From Cytophagales bacterium (GTDB taxonomy: Bacteria > Bacteroidota > Bacteroidia > Cytophagales > Spirosomataceae): a DNA stretch of 64,000 nt. A program made the position numbers and the translations under genes. This document shows positions 1 through 7,283 of this stretch, in pieces. The notes below the pieces were generated by a model that had not been told where the DNA came from, did no database searches, and saw only the letters and a program-made list of their open reading frames with translations. Location: NCBI GenBank assembly GCA_013298125.1, contig JAAFJP010000024.1:1-64000 (forward strand), read 5' to 3'. Position 1 is the first letter of the stretch, and each line of letters begins with the position of its first letter.

Positions 1-68
1 CCTGATAGTGTTGGACAACGGACAATTTCTCTGTCGCATTCCAACTTTTACGATGTTTGCTCATAAGT

Positions 69-110
69 ACACAAGTTAGGAATTTCCCTTACACTTGTGT
101 CCAGTTTTTT
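69..110 (+). terminator. possible hairpin terminator at the left edge
   Basis: ACACAAGT (69-76) pairs with ACTTGTGT (93-100) across a 16-nt loop, and a run of six T follows at 105-110. The stem is only 8 bp and the loop is long, so this is a weak call. No reading frame in 1-112 is recognisable. Confidence 0.25.
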
Positions 111-112
111 AG

Positions 113-253
113 CGGGCTGGCAGGAAAAAAGACCCTTACATACAGGTAATTATCAGATACAGAGCCAAAAACGGATTTGGTGCAATGATGTTGAATGAGA
201 CGGTTTTTAACTTTGATGAATCACTAAATATGGTAAAAACCTACAATAATTAA
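113..253 (+). pseudogene. remnant of a Bacteroidota secreted/lipoprotein-type gene
   Basis: An open frame from just after a TAG at 110-112 to a TAA at 251-253 encodes about 46 residues, including RYRAKNGFGAMMLNE. A YRAKNGFGA-like motif followed by a short beta strand is what I recall from the C-terminal end of small conserved Bacteroidota lipoproteins. There is no start codon before the motif and no signal peptide, so this looks like the 3' stump of a decayed or transposed gene. The match is from memory only. It could also be the genuine end of a gene whose upstream part has been frameshifted. Confidence 0.3.
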
Positions 254-275
254 TTCCTAAAATTAAACGTGTTCG

Positions 276-1304
276 ATGGAAAAAAGACAAAAAAGAGACA
301 AATATTTTGAATTTTGGAAAAAGGAAAAATTGCGTTTAGAGAAAGTAGAAAGGAAATTAAGAGAGAAAGAGGAAGAAAAAGAACGTAAAAAGATTGAAGA
401 AGAAAACAAAATATTAGAAGTAAAAAGGCTAAATAACTTAGCTATTGAAGAGTATTGTAAAAAAGAAAATTACGTCCAATCAGAAAGGAATATTTATGGT
501 ATATTAACCAAAACGGAGATTGAGATATTAGTAAGATATGCGTACAAATTGCATAGAAATATTACAGATGATAGATGTTTCTATATCATTAATAGAGATA
601 GAGTTGAATCAATGTCAAGACCTCAACTAATAAATTTTCAAGACATAGATAGAATCTCGTTATTAGAAAGATATTTGAAGGCAACACCTCAAATATACAA
701 ATTAGAAGATTTAAGGGAATACTTAAAAGGAGATAGAAGAAATAAGAAAATTTTTAATGTGTGTATAAACGATTTTGATGAATGTAACTTTTCTACAATG
801 AGACTCTGTTATCTTTTTCGTAAGGAAGAGTATTTTTATAGTGCTATTCGTCATTTGCTCAGAGATAGGGTTTTATTAATTTCATACATAGACAGATTAA
901 AAAGTGAGAATACAAACAAAAATCTATACTTGGAATGGAATTTAAACGAAAATCAAATAATTTATTTATACAATCAGTTTATCGAAAATGAAATTATAGA
1001 TAGAAAAATTCGTCTTGGTTTATTTTATCAAATATTTGATAATCAGGTAACTGACTTTAATCAGCCTATACAGATTAATTCTATGAATTTAGCGTGTTTT
1101 TTATTTTGGAGTAAAGGAAAAAATATCTTAATAAATAAACAACCATTTAAGATAATTGAGAACTTAAAAATGTTCTGTACCGCAGAAGGAAAACCTATTA
1201 CCTCCCATAATTTAAACAGGTATGTTTCAGAGTATAGAACAGATTTTGTTGAATGTACCAAACCAACATTTAAGAAAATTAAAGAAATTATCAACATGAT
1301 TTAA
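276..1304 (+). CDS. island hypothetical protein with charged N-terminal coiled coil
   Basis: A 342-residue protein I do not recognise. Residues 1 to about 58 are almost purely Lys/Glu/Arg (repeated KEEEKERKK-type heptads), predicting a long coiled coil or nucleic-acid-binding helix. The rest is Ile/Leu/Asn/Tyr-rich and looks globular, with no signal peptide or membrane span. The gene is much more AT-rich than the chromosomal genes right of 6200, which fits acquired DNA. It is the first intact gene of the island, separated from the HTH gene by a 588-bp repeat array. A function cannot be assigned. Cargo genes of satellites and IMEs often sit in this position, so an accessory or anti-phage role is possible but only a guess. 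Confidence 0.6.
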   Translation: MEKRQKRDKYFEFWKKEKLRLEKVERKLREKEEEKERKKIEEENKILEVKRLNNLAIEEYCKKENYVQSERNIYGILTKTEIEILVRYAYKLHRNITDDRCFYIINRDRVESMSRPQLINFQDIDRISLLERYLKATPQIYKLEDLREYLKGDRRNKKIFNVCINDFDECNFSTMRLCYLFRKEEYFYSAIRHLLRDRVLLISYIDRLKSENTNKNLYLEWNLNENQIIYLYNQFIENEIIDRKIRLGLFYQIFDNQVTDFNQPIQINSMNLACFLFWSKGKNILINKQPFKIIENLKMFCTAEGKPITSHNLNRYVSEYRTDFVECTKPTFKKIKEIINMI

Positions 1305-1341
1305 TCTATTTATGAGGGACATTAACCTAACATATAAAATA

Positions 1342-1774
1342 TTGATTATCAAATGATTACAATAAAATATTTGAAAAAATCGGATACACTTTACAAACAA
1401 TGATAGCCATAGTTTAAATATATTTTTGATGGAACACGGGAATTATACTAAGTATCTAAAAATCAATGTTTTATGGTATAACTTTTTGTGTACACTTTTT
1501 AGAAAAAAAATCAGAAATATGAAAACTATTTTACAATCTCTAACACCCACCCCTTAATATATTGATTTTCAGATATTTAACTTTGAAAAAAAAGGATACA
1601 CCTAAAATTAAATTTCATTAAAAATTAATTTTACTAAAATCGAACCTAAATTTTAAGTGTTTGATTATCAATTAGTTATGAAGTATTCTTTCTAATTTTT
1701 TGGTACACCGATTAATGTAAATATCTGATTTTTAATAGGTTATATCGTATGATTTATAAAGTTCTGATAATCAA
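1342..1774. repeat. degenerate tandem repeat array, about 106-bp period
   Basis: The gap between the first island gene and the HTH gene holds two alternating short motifs. Box A (TTGATTWTCA or its complement) lies near 1342, 1453 (inverted), 1561, 1661, 1721 and 1762. Box B (GGATACAC-like) lies at 1382, 1488, 1594 and 1702. The B boxes are 106, 106 and 108 bp apart. No convincing ORF lies here. Such an array next to an excisionase-like gene could be an iteron origin, recombinase arm sites or a regulatory region. Box A recurs in the loop of the hairpin at 6107-6143 beside the tRNA. Confidence 0.55.
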
Positions 1775-1891
1775 CAACTTACAATTTTAGATTATTGTGC
1801 AAATTTGAATTTTATACATATAGATTAATCCAAATACACCCAAAATTTGCATCATCAAACGGAGCGAACCAAAACCCGTTTATCCAAATAG

Positions 1892-2176
1892 ATGCAAACA
1901 CAAACAATTATCCAACACTCCCCCACGGAGTTTGTTGCCAACGTTGCGGAGGAGGTAGTTGAACGCCTCAAACCTCTTCTCAATAAACTAATTTCCCCAA
2001 CGCCAGAAATGCGTCTTCATTCAAGACAGGAAACTGCAAAAATCCTAAATATTGCCCTCAGCAACTTAGCGGAAAAGACTAAGAACGGGGAAATTACCGC
2101 CTCACGTCTCGGTTCACGTGTACTTTATTCAGACGAAGACATTAAAAACGCACTCACCAAAATACGCACCGTTTAG
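1892..2176 (+). CDS. excisionase/AlpA-like helix-turn-helix protein
   Basis: A 94-residue protein. Residues about 42-92 (SRQETAKILNIALSNLAEKT, then TASRLGSRVLYSDEDIKNAL) match the HTH_17/MerR-type DNA-binding fold: helix-turn-helix, a wing with an R-x-G-x-R-V-L-Y strand, then a final helix. The first 40 residues look like an oligomerisation helix. In Bacteroidota islands such proteins act as excisionases or AlpA-like activators that direct the integrase towards excision. It opens the gene run towards the rep-like gene and directly follows the repeat array, a likely binding region. A repressor role is the main alternative. Confidence 0.7.
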   Translation: MQTQTIIQHSPTEFVANVAEEVVERLKPLLNKLISPTPEMRLHSRQETAKILNIALSNLAEKTKNGEITASRLGSRVLYSDEDIKNALTKIRTV

Positions 2177-2261
2177 GCGTGTACGTTCACCAACTAAAAC
2201 CGATTGTACAAACTTGTAACTCATTAAAATAGAGTTACTTAAACAAACAAATACAAACATA

Positions 2262-2486
2262 ATGAAACGAGAATTTCAGAATAACGGGAAAACCGTTACT
2301 TACTACCGTATTGCCTTTACTTTGAGTGAACAGTCGCAACGGTACGGAAAAGAACCCATGATTAGGGATTTTAAGAAAGTCCCCACGGATTTAAAGATTG
2401 AGGAAACCCAAGACCCAAAAATCAAACTAAGGAGTGAGTATTTACTCCGTGGAAGGACGGTAAACGGAAATGTACTTTTCATTTAG
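2262..2486 (+). CDS. small island hypothetical protein (74 aa)
   Basis: Short basic protein with no recognisable domain. It starts KREFQNNGKTVTYYRIAFTL and contains several predicted beta strands. It lies between the HTH gene and another small frame, all on the same strand with short gaps, so it is probably co-transcribed with them. Base composition is as in the neighbouring island genes. No function is suggested. Confidence 0.45.
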   Translation: MKREFQNNGKTVTYYRIAFTLSEQSQRYGKEPMIRDFKKVPTDLKIEETQDPKIKLRSEYLLRGRTVNGNVLFI

Positions 2487-2512
2487 GATTAGAAAAAACC
2501 TCATTCCCTCCC

Positions 2513-2692
2513 ATGTTTAGGAGTGCCTTAGACGATAAGAAAAAGAGTGAGGTACATATCATTTTGTCGGACGATTATAAAACAATGACGATGTATGTTT
2601 TCAATAATTTCAGAGTAGAACGCCCCGCCCGTCCGATGTTTCAAAGTGAATTTATCAAACATTTAACCACGATAGGAGAATGGAAGAAATGA
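2513..2692 (+). CDS. small island hypothetical protein (59 aa)
   Basis: ATG at 2513 opens a 59-residue frame ending at TGA 2690-2692 inside the start of the next gene (ATGGAAGAAATGA overlap). The product contains SEVHIILSDDYKTMTMYVF and ends GEWKK. The close coupling to the next gene and the filling of an otherwise empty gap support a real gene. No domain is recognised. Confidence 0.4.
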   Translation: MFRSALDDKKKSEVHIILSDDYKTMTMYVFNNFRVERPARPMFQSEFIKHLTTIGEWKK

Positions 2693-2994
2693 ATTTTTAC
2701 AACACTATCCACCTGACAGGGGAAGACCTGAAAGACGGAAAAAAACAGGCAGGAACACAGGCAGGAAAGATTTTAGATTTTTTACAGGAACATTCAGAGG
2801 GAAAGTTTACCAGCTCAGAGATTAGAAAAAATTTAATTCAGAACGGTAAAATATCAGAGAAAACCCAAGAGTGTACGATTAGAGCGAGATTAACCGACCT
2901 TTCAAAGAAAGACTACATAATCAAGTTATCTGAATTGAGAGACGGATTTTATGGTAAACCAAACCACGTTTGGCAGTTGAAAACAGGACAATAA
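2680..2994 (+). CDS. winged-helix phage/mobile-element regulator-like protein
   Basis: A 104-residue protein. It begins NFYNTIHLTGEDL and then has an alpha-alpha-beta pattern (KILDFLQEH, TSSEIRKNLIQNG, IRARLTDLSKKDYI, YGKPNHVWQL) typical of small winged-helix proteins in Bacteroidota prophages and islands. Family members that I recall start at the MNFYNT methionine. An AGGAG at 2674-2678 would serve that start (2689) at a normal distance, so 2689 is a good alternative to 2680. It probably regulates the downstream rep-like gene, which lies 100 bp away. Confidence 0.55.
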   Translation: MEEMNFYNTIHLTGEDLKDGKKQAGTQAGKILDFLQEHSEGKFTSSEIRKNLIQNGKISEKTQECTIRARLTDLSKKDYIIKLSELRDGFYGKPNHVWQLKTGQ

Positions 2995-3094
2995 AAATGA
3001 GGGGGGAAATATTCCCTCCTCATTCGGTAATGTGTTCGATTGTACAACCCACACAAACCAAATTGCATGAATTAAACATATCACAAAGTTACAA

Positions 3095-4276
3095 ATGATT
3101 GACGGAATTAAAACATACGACTTGAAAACCGACCCTCAAAAGTTAATCGAAAATCCGTATTTAGATGGACATTGGAGAACTACCATAAATTCAGATGCAG
3201 AACCATTGTATGATTTTGCTGAATACTTTGGATTGAATTTCAAATTAAAACATGGAAAGATAAGATTGCAGGGGAGCGTACATAAATACCGTAATGCAGG
3301 ACGGCACAACTACGATGATTTTAGAGCCGTGGACGTTGCGGAGGTTGTACGGGAACTATCAGAACGTTTTGAGATTGACACCGCCAAGACCTTACTAAAC
3401 AACGTGGAGTTTGGCGTAAATGTGGTTTTACCCTTTGGGGTTAATGTTGTATTGGATAATTTAATTGTGTACAAAGGACAGCCTTTTAACTTCATTGAGG
3501 AGGAGAAAATGAATTATTATCAATGTAAGAGAGCAAAGTTTATTATCAAGATATACGACAAAACAAAACAGTTCGATTTACCAAACAACGTTTTAAGATT
3601 TGAAATTAAAGTTACTGCAATGCAATATCTTGAAACGAAGGGTATAAAATTACGGTATTTGTCCGACCTCCTCAATATGGAGATTTACGAACCTTTGGGG
3701 AATATTTTAACAGAAGTGTATGAAGAAATTTTGTTTGGAGACAATACGATAAATAAGAGTGATTTAACGACCAAAGAACGTCAAATATATTCAGATGGAA
3801 GTAACCCCAAAGAGTGGAAACCCCAGAAAGGGGAAACGGAGCGTAAAAGGTTGTATCGTTTAGAGAATGAGTTTAAGGGAATATTAGAACGCCACCGTAC
3901 AGGCGTAAATTTTAGGAGCGTAGTATCTGATTTAATCAGAGCGAAGAGTTTAGAATTGTCCCAAATATCACAAAATTCAATTACTGAAAATAGTGTTTTT
4001 AGTATGGTTTTGTTCCCCTATTTGTCAGATGAAAAAGATGATGGAAAAAGTCTATTTGTCCCAAATATCAACTTTAACTATACTCGACATTTGGGACAAC
4101 GCCCTAACACCAAAATAAAGAAGTGTGCAGGGTGCAGGAAAGTTTTAAAAGAGAATCAAATATCATATTGTTCTGATAGATGCAAAATTGAAAAAGACGG
4201 ACGGAATGCCAAGAGCAACGCCCGACACGCAACTATCAGAAAGTATGGTTTATTCTTACCGTCATTATTTAATTAG
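3095..4276 (+). CDS. putative replication initiator-like protein with C-terminal zinc finger
   Basis: A 393-residue protein. An N-terminal domain contains GSVHKYRNAGRHNYDDF (61-76) and EFGVNV (105-110), followed by KIYDKTKQF (152-160) and LRFEIK (167-172). A Tyr-containing KIYDK motif followed by a R-F/V-E-x-K strand recalls rolling-circle replication initiators (Rep_trans and filamentous-phage G2P types). The assignment is from motif memory and the HUH metal site is not clear. Residues about 344-363 form a Cys4 finger (CxxC near 344, CxxxC near 359), a tail common in this Bacteroidota family. FGVNVVLP/FGVNVVLD at 106-121 is a tandem 8-residue duplication. The gene is central in the island, as rep genes are in satellites and IMEs. 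Confidence 0.5.
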   Translation: MIDGIKTYDLKTDPQKLIENPYLDGHWRTTINSDAEPLYDFAEYFGLNFKLKHGKIRLQGSVHKYRNAGRHNYDDFRAVDVAEVVRELSERFEIDTAKTLLNNVEFGVNVVLPFGVNVVLDNLIVYKGQPFNFIEEEKMNYYQCKRAKFIIKIYDKTKQFDLPNNVLRFEIKVTAMQYLETKGIKLRYLSDLLNMEIYEPLGNILTEVYEEILFGDNTINKSDLTTKERQIYSDGSNPKEWKPQKGETERKRLYRLENEFKGILERHRTGVNFRSVVSDLIRAKSLELSQISQNSITENSVFSMVLFPYLSDEKDDGKSLFVPNINFNYTRHLGQRPNTKIKKCAGCRKVLKENQISYCSDRCKIEKDGRNAKSNARHATIRKYGLFLPSLFN

Positions 4277-4350
4277 GGAATGGTAAGATTATCAGAGCAA
4301 CAAAAAGTAAAAATTAAAAATCAATTCAAAAATTTAAAATCATAGAAAAC

Positions 4351-4680
4351 ATGACAGCATCATTAAAAATTGAAAAACAAGATTATGTAATTGAAAACGT
4401 AGAGTTTCCAAGTTACTTGACAGATATGACTTCACAGAGTGATTATTTTGTTGAAGTCAAAGAAACGCTAAGAGAAGTATTTGCAGAGTTTTATCATTCA
4501 GAGAGTTTCAAGACCAATGACGACACAGAAAGATTTAGAATTTTAGACTACTCATTGCACAGTTTATTAGATGATTTGTTCACGGCTCACAATAACGGCA
4601 GAAACAAACATATTCAAGAGCAACTTGATAAGATTAACAACCCTGACAAAGTTGAGCCAAAGAAAGAGATTTTGAATTAG
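4351..4680 (+). CDS. island hypothetical protein (109 aa), acidic
   Basis: An acidic, mostly helical 109-residue protein without signal peptide or membrane span. It follows the rep-like gene by 74 bp on the same strand and is the last gene before the terminator at 4912. No domain is recognised. Position and size would fit a replication accessory or regulatory protein, but nothing in the sequence shows this. Confidence 0.5.
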   Translation: MTASLKIEKQDYVIENVEFPSYLTDMTSQSDYFVEVKETLREVFAEFYHSESFKTNDDTERFRILDYSLHSLLDDLFTAHNNGRNKHIQEQLDKINNPDKVEPKKEILN

Positions 4681-4911
4681 AGAATTATTTGAGGGTGTGG
4701 GGTTTTGTTCCTATACCCTTCTATTATTCTGTTATTTAGAATAATTTTAGATAAATATTCTTTTGAAATACTACTTTATAGAAAACGTTTCTGCAAATGA
4801 GTTAAATTTTAACAAATTATCAATGAATTAGATTTATCATTGTAATATTCTCAAAGAATGATTATTTTTATTGAGAAATGTATAAAATTTGGTGGTTTGG
4901 GTAATACAGAA

Positions 4912-4937
4912 CGTTCTTCATCGAGAGGAGCGTTTTT
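4912..4937 (+). terminator. intrinsic terminator of the island gene run
   Basis: CGTTCTTC (4912-4919) pairs with GAGGAGCG (4925-4932) through a 5-nt loop with two G-U pairs, followed by five T. The right arm GAGGAGCG is identical to that of the terminator at 5995-6023, so the island uses two related terminators. Confidence 0.75.
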
Positions 4938-4956
4938 GTATTTTAGTCCACAGATT

Positions 4957-5368
4957 GAGAACCCCACAAAACCCCACATTTGCCCAGAAAGTAACGAAAG
5001 TAATGACCTAAAAGAAAACCTGTCAAAACCGTACATTTTGCGTAAAACCGAACGAATCAGACGACCTAAAAAGAACCTCATAAAATCTCATGTTTTCAAA
5101 GGGTTTGAGTTGTTCAAAAAGCTAACATTTGCTAACCTTTTCTTTACTATGAGGAGGATTTAAAAACCTTACTAAACTTTACTTTTTGAATGCGAAAACC
5201 TTACAAAACCTTACATTTTGAGTATGAAAACTTAACTAAACTTAACCTTTTGAAAGAAAAATAACATCGTGATAACACCGTGAAAATGCTAAAAACTGAA
5301 CACTTTGGACACTCTAAAAAAGGGGTGAATTATCGAACCCGAAAACCTTACCAAACCCAACCTTTTGA
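4957..5368. repeat. iteron-like array of AAACCTTAC double half-sites
   Basis: At least eight related units, starting near 4957, 5015, 5071, 5116, 5163, 5195, 5227 and 5342. Each unit has two copies of a 9-mer close to AAACCTTAC, followed by a T-rich end (TTTTGA in the later units). Units at 5163, 5195 and 5227 are exactly 32 bp apart, about three helical turns. Earlier units are more diverged (AACCCCAC, AATCTCAT). The array fills most of the 868-bp gap upstream of the terminase-like gene. The regular phase suggests cooperative protein binding: an origin or a packaging/partition site. Confidence 0.6.
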
Positions 5369-5548
5369 AGTATATGGAAAAGGTAAATAAATAAGATAGA
5401 AATAAGATAGAACAGTAAAATTAATACGATGGAAATAAGAGAAAAAGTAAAATTTACAGGTGCATAACAGGTACAAATGGTTAAAATAAATGGTGCATAA
5501 ATGGTGCAAAGAGTAAAATTAAATAAGAGATAAATAAGAGAAACGACC

Positions 5549-5947
5549 ATGCCAGCGACAAAAAAGAATGAGTTTTGGAAGTTGAGAAACCGCCACGGGA
5601 AACCGCCCAAATATGACGATGCAGAAACGTTTGTAATAGATGCAAACAGATACTTTGATTACATGATTGAGAACCCATTTAAGAAAGAGGTTATTTACTC
5701 ATTCAATGGTAAAATCGTAAAAGGTTACATCACTAAACAAAGACCTTTTAGCATAACAGGATTTTGCGTATTTCTTGGTATTCCAAAAAGGAGTTTTTAC
5801 AACATGGCGAAGGATGCAAGGTTAATGCACATCGTTACCCGTGTGCGTGATATAATTTGGTTAAATCAATATGAAGGAGCGTGTGCAGGAATTTTCAACG
5901 CAAATATCATTTGGAGGAAATTGTGTTCAATCGAGAGGGAGGTTTAG
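5549..5947 (+). CDS. terminase small subunit-like DNA-packaging protein
   Basis: A 132-residue protein. Its order of motifs (RHGKPPKYDD, ANRYFDYMIENP, RPFSITGFCVFLGIPKRSFYNM, then EGACAGIFNANIIWRKL) is that of Bacteroidota terminase small-subunit-like proteins: a basic N-terminus, a helix, a T-x-x-G-x-C-x-F-L-G helix-turn-helix, and an E-G-A-x-x-G-x-F-N-A-N helix. The usual C-terminal tail is short. The small subunit recognises the packaging site on phage DNA. No large subunit, portal or capsid gene is present, which is unusual for a prophage but normal for a satellite that redirects a helper's packaging. It sits directly downstream of the repeat array. Confidence 0.55.
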   Translation: MPATKKNEFWKLRNRHGKPPKYDDAETFVIDANRYFDYMIENPFKKEVIYSFNGKIVKGYITKQRPFSITGFCVFLGIPKRSFYNMAKDARLMHIVTRVRDIIWLNQYEGACAGIFNANIIWRKLCSIEREV

Positions 5948-5994
5948 GAATCAAAGGATAAATTTTAATAGTTTATAGGTGAATAGTGATTAAA

Positions 5995-6023
5995 CGTTTC
6001 TCAATTTGGGAGGAGCGTTTTTT
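5995..6023 (+). terminator. intrinsic terminator after the terminase-like gene
   Basis: CGTTTCTC (5995-6002) pairs with GAGGAGCG (6010-6017) with two G-U pairs and a 7-nt loop, followed by six T (6018-6023). It shares its right arm with the terminator at 4912. Confidence 0.75.
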
Positions 6024-6032
6024 GTTTAAAAA

Positions 6033-6082
6033 GTGTCCCCCAAAAATAGCAAATGAAAAAAAGTGTCCCCCAAAGTGTCCCC
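6033..6082. repeat. three direct repeats of GTGTCCCC near the tRNA end of the island
   Basis: AAGTGTCCCC occurs at 6031 and 6061, and GTGTCCCC again at 6075. The copies lie 70-120 bp from the tRNA 3' end, where arm-type binding sites of a tyrosine recombinase usually lie. That role is inferred from position only. Confidence 0.4.
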
Positions 6083-6106
6083 ATTGAAAAATTTAGGTCA
6101 AAAAAT

Positions 6107-6143
6107 AACCCATAAATATCTGATTATCAAATATTTATGGGTT
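6107..6143 (-). terminator. terminator of tRNA-Arg, with a box A motif in its loop
   Basis: A perfect 13-bp stem (6107-6119 with 6131-6143) has an 11-nt loop containing TGATTATCAA. On the reverse strand the stem is followed by TTATTTTTT-type sequence, fitting termination of the leftward tRNA transcript. The loop motif matches box A of the array at 1342-1774, so the site may also bind an island protein. Confidence 0.6.
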
Positions 6144-6151
6144 TTCAGTTG

Positions 6152-6223
6152 TAGCCCCAGCGGGAATCGAACCTGCATCTTAGGTACCGGAAACCTACAT
6201 TCTATCCATTGAACTATGGAGCC
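6152..6223 (-). tRNA. tRNA-Arg (anticodon CCG)
   Basis: Reading the reverse strand, GGCTCCA pairs with TGGGGCT (two G-U pairs) as acceptor stem. The D arm is GTTC...GAAT, the anticodon stem TAGGT/ACCTA closes loop TTCCGGT (anticodon CCG), and the T arm GCAGG-TTCGATT-CCCGC has one A-C mismatch. The discriminator base is A and CCA is not encoded. The 3' end faces the island at lower coordinates, so it is the probable attachment site. The second attachment copy would lie left of the window. Confidence 0.93.
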
Positions 6224-6241
6224 AGTTAATTCTTTACAAAA

Positions 6242-6961
6242 TTACGAAAACTTATCTAACTGCTTGACCAAAACCTCAAAATCTTTTGGGTAGGGTGCTT
6301 CAATTTTTATTATCTCTTCGTTCAACAATCTAAATGTCAGTGAGTGGGCATGAAGAGCAACCCGCTTAATTAGGGGCAATTCTTCTGTTTCTTTTTTGAG
6401 GTTAAATTTTCGTTTTATATCCGATAAATAAATCATCTCGCCTCCATACGTAGGATCACACACGATGGGGGCTTTCAGACACACCAAGTGTATGCGGATT
6501 TGGTGCATACGTCCTGTGATGGGCATACACTCCACGAGGGTATGATTCCTATAAACTTTTATCGTATTAAAAATCGTATCGGCTTCTTTTCCTTTTTGGC
6601 GGTCAATAGCAACCATCGTACCATCTCGCTTTATAGCAATGGGTAAATACACCGAGATCATTTCTAAGTCATGCGTTCCATTAACTACGGCATGATAGCG
6701 TTTTTCGACCTGACGATGCTCAAATTGCATAGAAAGATGACGGTAAGCCGCTGGATTTTTGGCAATTGCTAATACGCCCGAAGTCTCCTTGTCTAAACGA
6801 TGACAAAGCTGAGCATCATCGGCGTACTCTTTGGCTAACCGCAAGATACTCTGAGAGTTATCAGCTTGGCGTTCGTCTAAAGAAGCGATGTGTGGCGGTT
6901 TATTTATCAGAATATAATCGTCGTTCTCGAATATAATTAAGTCTTTAAAATTCAGTCGCAT
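6242..6961 (-). CDS. RluA-family RNA pseudouridine synthase
   Basis: A 239-residue enzyme that isomerises specific uridines in rRNA or tRNA. The catalytic motif HRLDKETSG is at 54-62 with catalytic Asp57. The family motif GRMHQIRIHL lies further on, and VYLPI, GKEADTIF and CDPTYGG segments agree with the RluA fold. There is no N-terminal S4 domain, so it is of the short RluA/RluC-core type. The exact target site cannot be told from sequence. It lies 18 bp upstream (in map order) of the tRNA gene and is read in the same direction, so the tRNA may be transcribed with it or from its own promoter. Confidence 0.9.
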   Translation of the reverse strand: MRLNFKDLIIFENDDYILINKPPHIASLDERQADNSQSILRLAKEYADDAQLCHRLDKETSGVLAIAKNPAAYRHLSMQFEHRQVEKRYHAVVNGTHDLEMISVYLPIAIKRDGTMVAIDRQKGKEADTIFNTIKVYRNHTLVECMPITGRMHQIRIHLVCLKAPIVCDPTYGGEMIYLSDIKRKFNLKKETEELPLIKRVALHAHSLTFRLLNEEIIKIEAPYPKDFEVLVKQLDKFS

Positions 6962-7112
6962 AAAGGATGTTTTTCATTTTTGGTAATTATCAAATCACCT
7001 ATTTTTGAGCTACAAAGTTACCAAAATAAAACGAAACGGATTCAAGTCCTTGCTACAAACCGTAAATCCTCTAAAACAAGGTTCTATCACATTAAGGTAG
7101 GCACTGAAATCC

Positions 7113-7199
7113 AGTTTGCAGTAGGCAGTCAGTAATCAATCTAAGTGATTAATAATAAGACAGTTAGGTTTGAATATGGCTAACTGCCCACTGCAAACT
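7113..7199. repeat. inverted repeat pair (AGTTTGCAGT family)
   Basis: AGTTTGCAGTAGGCAGT (7113-7129) is the near-complement of ACTGCCCACTGCAAACT (7183-7199), with one unpaired position and about 53 bp between. It lies in the 323-bp gap between divergent genes 6242-6961 and 7284-7790. It looks like a small dispersed palindromic element. Nothing else is seen in this gap. Confidence 0.6.
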
Positions 7200-7283
7200 A
7201 TTTACTTACTTCTACATATTTTTTCATTCGATTAATAAAAATCCTTAATTTTAATTCTGTAAACCAAAATTCAATCCCAATCC

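Noticed and set aside
1342-1774. CRISPR array
   Set aside because: The repeats are short, degenerate and differ in type, spacers are not of constant length around a conserved repeat, and no cas genes are present.
4858-5163. Open frame of 101 codons in the repeat array
   Set aside because: It is composed of the repeat units themselves (KPHIC, KPYIL, KSHVF), begins inside a terminator and has no recognisable fold.
5549-5947. Part of a complete prophage
   Set aside because: No large terminase, portal, capsid or tail genes lie between the left edge and the tRNA.
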